DNA of 5,355 bases, from positions 1 to 5,355 of the forward strand of contig JACMKW010000709.1 in the NCBI GenBank assembly GCA_014379885.1, read 5' to 3'. Position numbers and translations under genes: made by a program. This document shows positions 1 through 5,355 of this stretch, piece by piece. Under the pieces are notes generated by a model. It was not told the origin of the DNA and did no database searches. It saw only the letters and a program-made list of their open reading frames with translations. The stretch comes from Rhizobacter sp. (GTDB lineage: Bacteria > Pseudomonadota > Gammaproteobacteria > Burkholderiales > Burkholderiaceae). Within the stretch, counting starts at the first letter, position 1. Every line of letters starts with the position of its first letter.

Positions 1-306
1 CAGGGCAAGCGTCACGATCACGCTGTGCAGGCGGGTGGGTGCCAGGCCGGCCAGCCTCGCGGTGCCCAGCAGCACCAGGGCCAGGTACAAGGCCGCCAGC
101 ACCACCAACAAGAATGAGCCCAGCGCCTGCGCCAGAGGGAAGGGCGCGTGCATGGTCACGTAGGCCAGCGGCACGAAGCCCTGCGTGAGGTAGGCCCAGC
201 CAAGATCGCGCGAGAACACCTGGCGGCGATCGCGCCACCACGCCAGCAGCAGCGTGATACCGACGATCAGGTTGACGGCGGCGTTGAACCCGAGCGCGTA
301 GTTCAC
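1..306 (-). CDS. N-terminus of an unidentified polytopic membrane protein (partial)
   Basis: I do not recognise this gene with certainty. It opens with GTG (306-304) and stays open for 102 codons to the window edge, where it is cut off. The start is well bounded: the oxidoreductase stop codon (321-319) is in the same frame just four codons upstream, and no other start codon lies between. The translation is strongly hydrophobic, with likely membrane segments at about residues 5-24, 40-56 and 60-82, and perhaps another from about 93. A basic loop WWRDRRQ follows the first segment. Such multi-helix N-termini often serve as sensor modules of GGDEF or histidine-kinase proteins, but the output domain, if any, lies outside the window, so that is only a guess. 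Only a weak GAG at the preceding stop codon could serve as a ribosome binding site. The 12-bp gap to the upstream gene suggests co-transcription and perhaps translational coupling. Confidence 0.6.
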   Translation of the reverse strand, partial: MNYALGFNAAVNLIVGITLLLAWWRDRRQVFSRDLGWAYLTQGFVPLAYVTMHAPFPLAQALGSFLLVVLAALYLALVLLGTARLAGLAPTRLHSVIVTLAL

Positions 307-318
307 AGGCCGAAAAAC

Positions 319-1974
319 TCAGTCACCGGCCAGGATCCAGGCGGCGGCACGCTCGGCAATCATCAAGGTGGGCGAATTGGTGTTGCCACTGGTGATGGTG
401 GGCATGACGCTCGCATCCACCACCCGCAACCCACGCACACCATGCACACGCAGGCGTGCGTCGACCACCGCCAGCGGGTCGGCTTCGGGGCCCATCTTGG
501 CCGTGCCCACGGGGTGAAAGATCGTCGTGCCGATGTCACCGGCGAGCTTGGCCAGTTCTTCGTCGCTCTGGAACTGCGTGCCGGGTTTGATTTCTTGCGG
601 CGTGTATTTCGCCAGCGCCGGCTGCGCCACGATGCGGCGCGTGACACGCAAGGATTCAGCCGCCACACGGCGGTCTTCCGCGGTACTCAGGTAGTTGGCG
701 CGGATGCTCGGTGCATCGTGCGGCGAGCTGCTGCGGATTTGCACCTGGCCACGGCTGCTCGGGTTGAGGTTGCACACGCTGGCGGTGAAGGCGTTGTAGG
801 CGTGCAGCGGCTCGCCGAAGGCATCGAGCGAGAGCGGTTGCACGTGGTATTCAAGGTTGGGGTGCGGCTGGTCGGCGCTGCTGCGCGTGAAGGCACCCAA
901 CTGCGACGGCGCCATGCTCATCGGGCCACTGCGTTTGAAGGCATATTCAAGGCCGATCAGGGCCTTGCCCCACCAGGAGGCGGCCTGGGTGTTGAGCGTT
1001 TTTACGCCTTGCACGCTGTACACCGAACGGATCTGCAGATGGTCTTGCAGGTTGCCGCCCACGCCGGGCAGGTGGTGCTGCACAGTGATGCCGTGGTGCT
1101 GCAGCAGGCTCGCCGCGCCTATGCCCGAGAGCTGCAGGATCTGCGGTGTGCCCACCGCTCCGGTGGCCAGAATCACCTCGCCGAGCGCCTTCACCTGAAG
1201 CGGCTCGCCGCCGCCGTGCGGCAGCACCTCCACACCGATGGCACGGCACTCGCCGTTGTCATCCTTGGCCAGCAACACGCGGGAGATCTGCGCGCCGGTC
1301 CAGACCTGCAGGTTGTGGCGCTGCACGATGGGGCGCAAAAAGGCCTTGGCTGCATTCCAGCGGAGGCCGCTGCGCTGGTTCACGTCGAAGTAACCCACGC
1401 CTTCGTTGTCACCACGGTTGAAGTCGTTGCTGTGCGGGATGCCGGCTTCTTGCGCGGCTTTCGCAAAGGCATCGAGCACGTCCCAGCGCAGGCGCTGCTT
1501 CTCGACGCGCCATTCGCCGCCGGCGCGCAAGCCCTTGGGGTCGAAGCCGGGTGCGGCATGCACGTCATCTGCGCCCTTGTGAAAGTCTTCGTGCTTCATG
1601 AAGGCGGGCAGGCATTCGCGCCAGCTCCAGCCTTCGTTGCCCAAAGCGCCCCAGTGGTCGTAGTCACGTGCCTGGCCGCGCATGTAGATCATGCCGTTGA
1701 TGCTGGAGCTACCGCCCAGCACCTTGCCGCGTGGGTAACGCAGCTTGCGGCCGTTCAGGCCCGGGTCTTCGTCGGTGAAGTACAGCCAGTCGGTACGAGG
1801 GTTGCCAATGCAGTACAGATAACCCACCGGGATGTGAATCCAGGCGTAGTCGTCATGGCCGCCCGCCTCGACGAGCAACACCCGCTTGGTTGGGTCGGCA
1901 CTGAGCCGGTTGGCCAGCAGGCAACCGGCGGTGCCGGCGCCACAGATGATGTAGTCGTAGGTGGAGGGGGTCAC
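319..1974 (-). CDS. GMC-family FAD-dependent oxidoreductase (choline/alcohol dehydrogenase-like)
   Basis: This 551-residue flavoprotein probably oxidises a primary alcohol or related hydroxyl compound with FAD as cofactor. The Rossmann dinucleotide motif GAGTAG is at residues 12-17, and E36 in LLVEAGG would bind the FAD ribose. GMC signature 1 lies at about 80-100 (core [13 protein letters not shown]) and signature 2 at 272-286 ([15 protein letters not shown]). The C-terminal catalytic region has HPVGTAKMG, with the likely active-site base H487, then VVDASVMP and GNTNSPT, with the partner residue N531. Length and motif order are those of a complete enzyme. There is no signal peptide, so it should be cytosolic or peripheral. 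Start is GTG (1974-1972); [10 protein letters not shown] right after it matches the usual family N-terminus. The best Shine-Dalgarno candidate is a weak AGAG. The family covers choline dehydrogenase, AlkJ-type alcohol dehydrogenases and others; the substrate cannot be told from sequence, and no betaine-pathway genes are present. It follows creD by 55 bp. Confidence 0.95.
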   Translation of the reverse strand: MTPSTYDYIICGAGTAGCLLANRLSADPTKRVLLVEAGGHDDYAWIHIPVGYLYCIGNPRTDWLYFTDEDPGLNGRKLRYPRGKVLGGSSSINGMIYMRGQARDYDHWGALGNEGWSWRECLPAFMKHEDFHKGADDVHAAPGFDPKGLRAGGEWRVEKQRLRWDVLDAFAKAAQEAGIPHSNDFNRGDNEGVGYFDVNQRSGLRWNAAKAFLRPIVQRHNLQVWTGAQISRVLLAKDDNGECRAIGVEVLPHGGGEPLQVKALGEVILATGAVGTPQILQLSGIGAASLLQHHGITVQHHLPGVGGNLQDHLQIRSVYSVQGVKTLNTQAASWWGKALIGLEYAFKRSGPMSMAPSQLGAFTRSSADQPHPNLEYHVQPLSLDAFGEPLHAYNAFTASVCNLNPSSRGQVQIRSSSPHDAPSIRANYLSTAEDRRVAAESLRVTRRIVAQPALAKYTPQEIKPGTQFQSDEELAKLAGDIGTTIFHPVGTAKMGPEADPLAVVDARLRVHGVRGLRVVDASVMPTITSGNTNSPTLMIAERAAAWILAGD

Positions 1975-2029
1975 GGAAGGCCGCTCTGCAGTTCGTCGCT
2001 GAGTCTAGTCTTCAGAACCTTCGCAACGC

Positions 2030-3397
2030 TTACTCAGTTGCAGCGGGTGTTGCAGGCGTGCGCAGCAGGCTGTACCAATCGACGCGGCGGGTCAGCATCA
2101 TCACCGCGGCCAGCACCACGAACAGCAGCACCGAGCCGATGACCAGCGCGGTCTGTTCCATCTGCAGCAAGGCATACAAGGCCGCGTAGAGCCCGGCCAC
2201 ACCCCCGCCAAAGCCCAAGCCGGGCCGCCAACCACGCAACAGGTGAGCCCCGTAAAACGTGAGCAGGCCCACGCAGGCCACACTGGCCGTGGCATAAGAG
2301 AGCGCGAACGACAAGTGCTCCGACAGGCTCAGCAGCAGCAGGAAGAAGATGCTCAGCGCGCTGCCTACCAACAGGTACTGGATGGGGTGCACACGCAGGC
2401 GACGCATCACCTCGACCATGGCCACTGCCACGAAAGTAAGTGCAATGAAGAGCAGGCCGTACTTGATGGCGCGGTCGCTCAGCGAATAGGGGTTGACCGG
2501 GTCGATGAAGGACACGTTGAACGATTCGACGCATTTGCCTTCACCACTTTCATGGGCGCACAGCGTGGCGCCACGCGCGAAGTCCAGCGGGGCGGTGGTG
2601 GCAAGCGACGACACCTGCCAGGTGGCGTTGAAGCCGTTCTCGCGCACCTCGCGCGTGACGGGCAGAAAGCGCCCCCCGAAGGAAGGGTGCGGCCAGTTGG
2701 CGTCGAGCTGCACGCGGGTGTCGTCGGCCACCGGTGCGATGGCGAGGTCGGTGGTGCCCACGAGTTCCAGCGTCACTTCGGCGCTGAGTGGCTGGGCCGA
2801 CTGGCGCACGGCTTCGGGCAAGTCGACGTGAAAGCCACGTGGGTGGTTCTTGTGGCCGGTGCCGGCCGCCACCACGAAGCTGTCACTGCCCACTTGCACC
2901 GTGGCCTGGCGGATGCCGCGTGCATCGCTCACGCCCACCATCAACTGCGGCGCCTGGCAGCTGAGGCGCCCGCCCGGGTGCTCGGCCACCGGGCGCAGCG
3001 AGCTGAGCGGAGCCCACTGCGCTTTCAGCTGCGTCTTGGCGGCGTAAGTGTTGATCTTGAAGAGCCCGCGGTAGCGCGGCTCCATCACCACACTGGCTTG
3101 CACGTTGAGTTGGCGTGGCGTGGCGCTCAAGGTGAACTCGCGCCGGCCGGTGGTGACGATGCGATCCTTGCCTTCGCCGCTGACGGTGTCCCACTCTTCA
3201 ACGCAGGCGCTGTGCAGCACCGGCCCCAGCAGCGCCTGGCGGCCGGCCTGGCTTTGTTCGACGCTGGCTTCAGCTTCGCGGAAGCGCATCTGTCGTTCAT
3301 CGGCGAGGTAACCGATGCGCCCGAGCGCCAGCGTGAGCAGGCCCACGATGAGGAGGATGGCAAAGGCTTTGGTGACGAGGGGTTGGCTTTCATGCAC
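2030..3397 (-). CDS. creD: CreD family inner-membrane protein
   Basis: The protein has one N-terminal membrane segment (about residues 11-26), a long periplasmic domain (about 30-310) and five C-terminal membrane segments (about 313-331, 340-358, 364-386, 394-411, 417-435). It carries the landmarks I know from E. coli CreD: DARGI (158-162), a GTG...GxHxxLP stretch, NWPHPSF (234-240) followed by FLPxxREVxExGF, HPIQYLLVG (337-345), SLSEH (357-361) and TRRVDWY (436-442). CreD is the best-known output of the CreBC two-component system and is linked to envelope integrity and beta-lactam response; its biochemical role is unknown. No creB or creC lies in this window. The start is uncertain. GTG at 3397 gives 455 residues and aligns with the E. 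coli N-terminus (450 residues). ATG at 3436 would add 13 residues (MARGDIASLQPRS). The frame stays open to 3682, but that part is antisense-free MarC coding sequence read out of frame. Four periplasmic cysteines (C65, C147, C280, C289) could form disulfides. Confidence 0.93.
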   Translation of the reverse strand: MHESQPLVTKAFAILLIVGLLTLALGRIGYLADERQMRFREAEASVEQSQAGRQALLGPVLHSACVEEWDTVSGEGKDRIVTTGRREFTLSATPRQLNVQASVVMEPRYRGLFKINTYAAKTQLKAQWAPLSSLRPVAEHPGGRLSCQAPQLMVGVSDARGIRQATVQVGSDSFVVAAGTGHKNHPRGFHVDLPEAVRQSAQPLSAEVTLELVGTTDLAIAPVADDTRVQLDANWPHPSFGGRFLPVTREVRENGFNATWQVSSLATTAPLDFARGATLCAHESGEGKCVESFNVSFIDPVNPYSLSDRAIKYGLLFIALTFVAVAMVEVMRRLRVHPIQYLLVGSALSIFFLLLLSLSEHLSFALSYATASVACVGLLTFYGAHLLRGWRPGLGFGGGVAGLYAALYALLQMEQTALVIGSVLLFVVLAAVMMLTRRVDWYSLLRTPATPAATE

Positions 3398-3465
3398 GCT
3401 CCGTGGTTGAAGCGACGCAATGTCGCCCCGGGCCATGAAGTGCGAATGAAGCCTGCGTGAAGTGA

Positions 3466-4104
3466 TCAGTGCACGGTGCTGGCAAGGATGGGGAAGAGCT
3501 TGATCAGCCCGTCCGACATCACCTCCACCGCCAGCGCGGCCAAGATCAGCCCCATCAAGCGCGTCATCACATTGATGCCGGTCTTGCCCAGCACCTTGGC
3601 AATGCGCCCGGCCGCGCTGAAGGCCAGCCACACCGCGATGCCGATCACCACGCCATAGCCGACCAGGAAGGCAAGCTCCCACCAGTGACGGGTCTTGTCG
3701 GCGTAGATCACCATGGTGGAGATGGTGGCCGGGCCGGTGAGCAGCGGGATGGTGAGTGGCACCACCGCAATGCTGTCGCCAGCATCGACCTTGGTGTCGC
3801 CTTCACTCACATCTTCTTTGCGGGTCTCAGCCGGTTGGGCGTTGAGCATCTGCAGCGCCGAGATCAGCAGCAGCGTGCCGCCGCCCACCTGGAACGACGC
3901 AAGCGAGATGCCGAAGAATTCGATGATCTTCAACCCCGCCAGCGCGCTGACCGCAATCACCACGAAGGCACTGAAGGCGGCCACACGCACCGTGCGCCGG
4001 CGCTGCTCGCGGGTGAAACCTTCGGTGAAGTGAATGTAGAAGGGGATCACACCAATCGGGTTGACGATGGCGAGCAGGGCGACCAGGGGCTTGTAGATGT
4101 CCAT
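3466..4104 (-). CDS. MarC/YchE-family integral membrane protein
   Basis: This 212-residue protein is complete at normal family length (UPF0056/MarC, a member of the LysE-type transporter superfamily). Six membrane segments can be drawn at about 6-25, 42-62, 68-88, 112-132, 143-164 and 182-205. Family motifs are present: NPIGVIP (15-21), a glycine-rich FQVGGGTLLLISALQML (71-87), VPLTIPLLTGPATIS (115-129) and TGINVMTRLMGLILAALAVE (175-194). The loop between the third and fourth segments (about 90-110) is charged and cytoplasmic- or periplasm-exposed. It most resembles YchE and MarC of E. coli. The name comes from the mar locus, but a role in multidrug resistance is not supported for the family and the substrate is unknown. 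Start is ATG (4104-4102), 11 bp after the stop of the upstream gene. No good Shine-Dalgarno sequence precedes it, so coupling to upstream translation is likely. Confidence 0.95.
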   Translation of the reverse strand: MDIYKPLVALLAIVNPIGVIPFYIHFTEGFTREQRRRTVRVAAFSAFVVIAVSALAGLKIIEFFGISLASFQVGGGTLLLISALQMLNAQPAETRKEDVSEGDTKVDAGDSIAVVPLTIPLLTGPATISTMVIYADKTRHWWELAFLVGYGVVIGIAVWLAFSAAGRIAKVLGKTGINVMTRLMGLILAALAVEVMSDGLIKLFPILASTVH

Positions 4105-4115
4105 GGGCCATTCTG

Positions 4116-4883
4116 CTAGTTCGACGCAAGCTCACGCAGATAGCGCAAACCCGGTACGGCACGCGGGCCGTACCAGCTCAGCAGCTCGCCATCCACCCGC
4201 TGCACCTGCGCCTGCGGGCACAGCGCCTGGGCCTGGCGCAGGTGTTCGTCGGTGAAATTGAACGGCTCGGAGCTGAGTAGCACCCGCTCGATGCTGGCGA
4301 GCCAAGGTTCATCGCCGTGCAACACCGGGTAGCGCGCCGCGCCGCGCTCGCCACCATCGAGGGCCGGTTCGCTGCGCCAGTTCACCCGCGCCAGCATGCG
4401 CGAGATGTAGGTGTCGCGCGCGACCGTCATCCACGGGTCGTGCCAAATCAGATAGAGCACGCGGCAAGGTGGGCGCCCGATCGCCTTGGTCAGCGCCAGC
4501 TCGTTGCTCAAGGCCTGGCGAAGCGCGTGCGCACGCTCGGCCACACCAGGCTGGCTGGCGAACACCTGGGCCAATTGATCCACCAGGCCCAGATTGTCTT
4601 CAGGCCCGCAAGGGTGGGTGACCACCAGTTCAGCGCCCAGCGATTGCAAGGCCTGGACGGTTTCGAGCCGGTTTTCATCCACGTTCAACAGCACGTGGGT
4701 GGGCGCCAGCCGCCGCAGTTTGGCGAGATTCACATCCTTGGTGCCACCGACTTTGGGCACATGGCGCAATTGCGGTGCGGGGTGAATGCAAAAACCCGTG
4801 CGAGCCACCAATTGATCGCCCAAACCGAGTTCCACCACCAATTCAGTGAGGCTGGGAACCAGGCTGACAACACGCACATTCAT
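4116..4883 (-). CDS. Helical-backbone (BtuF/TroA-fold) cobalamin- or metal-binding-like protein lacking a signal peptide
   Basis: The 255-residue product resembles the periplasmic-binding fold used for cobalamin, siderophores and metals (Peripla_BP_2/BtuF type). The N-lobe begins at once with RVVSLVPSLTELVVELGLGDQLV (shown by residues 4-26), then HVPKVGGTKDVNLAKL (41-56) and LAPTHVLLN (59-67). A long helix at about 97-135 links to a C-lobe with VLYLIWHDPW (142-151), DTYISRML (157-164) and, near the end, VDGELLSWYGPR (230-241). These are the usual family landmarks. There is no signal peptide or lipobox. An in-frame TGA at 4916-4914 with no start codon before ATG 4883 rules out a longer N-terminus, so the protein should be cytosolic. 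No permease or ATPase gene is adjacent, so a transport role is doubtful; ligand storage, sensing or an unrelated use of the fold are possible. No Shine-Dalgarno sequence is visible. It appears to be the first gene of the minus-strand group, with marC 11 bp downstream. Confidence 0.85.
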   Translation of the reverse strand: MNVRVVSLVPSLTELVVELGLGDQLVARTGFCIHPAPQLRHVPKVGGTKDVNLAKLRRLAPTHVLLNVDENRLETVQALQSLGAELVVTHPCGPEDNLGLVDQLAQVFASQPGVAERAHALRQALSNELALTKAIGRPPCRVLYLIWHDPWMTVARDTYISRMLARVNWRSEPALDGGERGAARYPVLHGDEPWLASIERVLLSSEPFNFTDEHLRQAQALCPQAQVQRVDGELLSWYGPRAVPGLRYLRELASN

Positions 4884-4912
4884 GGGGCCAAGGCGGGAAG
4901 TGGGGCCTCGCG

Positions 4913-4918
4913 ATCATA
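4913..4918 (-). promoter_or_regulatory. Candidate -10 element for the minus-strand gene group
   Basis: On the minus strand TATGAT (4918-4913) matches the -10 consensus at five of six bases. No good -35 is found at 16-18 bp, the nearest being CTGTAT. A start near 4906 would give a leader of about 22 C-rich bases without a Shine-Dalgarno sequence. The position, just upstream of the first minus-strand gene, is right, but the evidence is thin. Confidence 0.3.
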
Positions 4919-4948
4919 GGGATGGCGCATATGGATACAGGGCAGCCC

Positions 4949-5000
4949 AAAGCCCTACCCCGAAAACAACACTTTCAAGTTGAGCGTATTGCAGGGCTTT
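4949..5000. repeat. Inverted repeat AAAGCCCT / AGGGCTTT in the divergent intergenic region
   Basis: AAAGCCCT (4949-4956) and AGGGCTTT (4993-5000) are perfect 8-bp inverted copies 36 bp apart. An overlapping smaller palindrome, GGGC-A-GCCC, is at 4940-4948. Together they lie between the two divergent promoter candidates. There is no T-run, and no gene ends here, so it is not a terminator. It may be a binding site or chance. Confidence 0.3.
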
Positions 5001-5007
5001 CCACTAT

Positions 5008-5037
5008 TTGCACCCGTTTGCGCAATTACTTGATAAT
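5008..5037 (+). promoter_or_regulatory. Candidate sigma-70 promoter of the RRM gene
   Basis: GATAAT (5032-5037) matches the -10 consensus at five of six bases. TTGCAC (5008-5013) is a weak -35 (three of six) at an 18-bp spacing. This would put the transcription start near 5044 and give a leader of about 83 bases. A second, weaker pair is TTGAGC (4980-4985) with ACTATT (5003-5008) at 17 bp. The region is the most AT-rich of the window and sits in a divergent gap, which supports a promoter here. The exact start is inferred. Confidence 0.5.
5018..5025. promoter_or_regulatory. TTGCGCAA palindrome in the promoter spacer, possible operator
   Basis: TTGCGCAA is a perfect 8-bp palindrome located between the proposed -35 and -10 boxes of the RRM gene. 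A dimeric regulator bound there would block RNA polymerase. It is short enough to occur by chance, and I cannot name a regulator. Confidence 0.25.
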
Positions 5038-5058
5038 GGAAATTCCCGGTATGGATGC

Positions 5059-5122
5059 AGCGCCTTCGCTTGAATGGTTCAGGATAGGTAGAAGCTCCAC
5101 AATTTGTTCTCTGAAAGGCGCT
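5059..5122 (+). promoter_or_regulatory. Leader RNA structure that can mask the RRM gene's ribosome binding site
   Basis: AGCGCCTT (5059-5066) is the exact reverse complement of AAGGCGCT (5115-5122). The downstream arm contains AAGG of the Shine-Dalgarno sequence, so the 8-bp duplex (five G-C pairs) would hide it, with a loop of 48 bases. The upstream arm can instead form a local hairpin AGCG-CCTT-CGCT (5059-5070), which would release the ribosome binding site. A second small hairpin TGAA-TGG-TTCA (5071-5081) sits next to it. The pairing is seen directly; a regulatory role is inferred. Confidence 0.45.
5114..5118 (+). promoter_or_regulatory. Shine-Dalgarno sequence of the RRM gene
   Basis: AAAGG lies 8 bases before ATG 5127 and decides this start. 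It is the only reasonably placed ribosome binding site of the window; the minus-strand genes lack a clear one. Four of its bases lie in the downstream arm of the leader duplex. Confidence 0.65.
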
Positions 5123-5126
5123 CTCC

Positions 5127-5355
5127 ATGGGCAATAAACTTTACGTCGGCAACCTCGCGTACAGCGTTCGCGACGAAGATCTCCAACAAGCATTCGCTCA
5201 GTTCGGCACTGTCTCATCTGCCAAGGTGATGATGGACCGCGACACCGGCCGCTCCAAGGGCTTCGGGTTCGTCGAGATGGCCAACGACGCCGAGGCCGAC
5301 GCCGCCATCAACGCGCTCAACGGCCAGGAGCACGGCGGACGCGCGCTCACCGTCA
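5127..5355 (+). CDS. Single-RRM RNA-binding protein (partial, 3' end outside the window)
   Basis: The first 76 codons of an RNA-recognition-motif protein are present and the gene runs off the right edge. Residues 5-10 (LYVGNL) are RNP2 and residues 44-51 (KGFGFVEM) are RNP1. The aromatic residues that stack on RNA are Y6, F46 and F48. Between them lie the usual helix (EDLQQAFAQFGTV, 17-29) and the DRDTGRSKG loop (37-45); the second helix ADAAINALNG (57-66) follows. Bacterial proteins of this type are small (about 80-150 residues), often with a Gly-rich tail, are cytosolic, bind single-stranded RNA and are commonly cold-inducible in cyanobacteria and proteobacteria. The tail cannot be seen here. 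ATG 5127 is chosen because it follows AAAGG (5114-5118) with an 8-base spacer and because the RRM begins at residue 4. It diverges from the minus-strand group and has its own promoter candidate and a structured leader. Confidence 0.95.
   Translation, partial: MGNKLYVGNLAYSVRDEDLQQAFAQFGTVSSAKVMMDRDTGRSKGFGFVEMANDAEADAAINALNGQEHGGRALTV

Larger units (their letters stand above)
5051..5137 (+). other. Possible 28-codon leader ORF overlapping the RRM gene start
   Basis: ATG 5051 opens a frame that ends at TAA 5135-5137, eleven bases into the RRM gene, in another frame. The peptide would begin MDAAPSLEWF and has no recognisable family. It crosses both arms of the leader duplex, so ribosomes translating it would open the duplex and end near the main start. 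Against it, if transcription starts near 5044 only about 7 bases precede its ATG, and there is no good ribosome binding site (a distant GGAA at 5038-5041). An in-frame ATG at 5036 overlaps the -10 box. Confidence 0.15.

Noticed and set aside
319..1974. Assigning the oxidoreductase specifically as choline dehydrogenase (betA)
   Set aside because: The GMC motifs do not fix the substrate and no betaine aldehyde dehydrogenase, BetI or choline transporter gene is in the window.
1998..2038. Inverted repeat CTGAGT / ACTCAG between creD and the oxidoreductase gene as a terminator
   Set aside because: Only 6-bp arms with a 27-base loop, overlapping the creD stop, and no T-run on the minus strand.
148..2142. 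664-codon open frame on the plus strand opposite the oxidoreductase
   Set aside because: It is a mirror frame of a high-GC gene. The translation is rich in H, R, A, G and Q with no domain, while the minus-strand protein has all GMC motifs. It also runs into the end of creD.
2243..3460. 405-codon open frame on the plus strand opposite creD
   Set aside because: Low-complexity His/Arg/Ala-rich translation with no family features; explained by the codon bias of creD.
3437..3682. N-terminal extension of the creD frame upstream of 3436
   Set aside because: It is the 3' part of marC read in a different frame; the residues are Gly/Arg-rich and do not align with CreD, whose first membrane segment begins after 3397.
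3469..4119. 216-codon open frame on the plus strand opposite marC
   Set aside because: Antisense shadow with a composition of a mirrored membrane-protein gene and no ribosome binding site or motif.
4317..4919. 200-codon open frame on the plus strand opposite the binding-fold gene
   Set aside because: Antisense shadow without recognisable features; the minus-strand frame carries the family landmarks.
4922..5137. 71-codon plus-strand frame across the intergenic region as a gene
   Set aside because: It spans the promoter candidates of the RRM gene, has no ribosome binding site or protein family, and ends inside the RRM gene. Only its last 28 codons are kept as a speculative leader ORF.

Overview
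The window looks like chromosomal DNA of a GC-rich proteobacterium. The overall feel of the proteins (a CreD with an E. coli-like core, a YchE/MarC-type membrane protein and a short single-RRM RNA-binding protein) and the strong C/G bias at third codon positions fit a beta-proteobacterium, most likely Burkholderiales. That taxonomic call is an inference from the sequence alone. I see no mobile element, CRISPR array, tRNA or rRNA.

Layout: five genes lie head to tail on the minus strand. In transcription order they are a helical-backbone (BtuF/TroA-like) substrate-binding-fold protein (4883-4116), a MarC-family membrane protein (4104-3466), the inner-membrane protein CreD (about 3397-2030), a GMC-family FAD oxidoreductase (1974-319), and the N-terminus of an unidentified polytopic membrane protein (306 to the left edge). 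The gaps are about 11, 68 (29 if the upstream ATG of creD is used), 55 and 12 bp, with no convincing terminator between them, so one transcription unit is plausible though not proven. On the plus strand, diverging from this group, an RRM RNA-binding protein starts at 5127 and runs off the right edge. The two directions share a 243-bp intergenic region (4884-5126) that is visibly more AT-rich than the genes.

How the genes may work together: MarC and CreD are both membrane proteins with envelope or stress associations but no firm biochemical role. The substrate-binding-fold protein has no signal peptide and no ABC transporter partner here. The oxidoreductase is a generic alcohol-dehydrogenase type. 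No common pathway is evident, and the shared theme, if any, would be envelope or stress physiology.

The most interesting regulatory signal is in the leader of the RRM gene. The segment AGCGCCTT (5059-5066) is perfectly complementary to AAGGCGCT (5115-5122), which contains the Shine-Dalgarno bases. A competing local hairpin uses half of the upstream arm. A short overlapping leader ORF crosses both arms. Together these could form a translational switch on an RNA-binding-protein gene.
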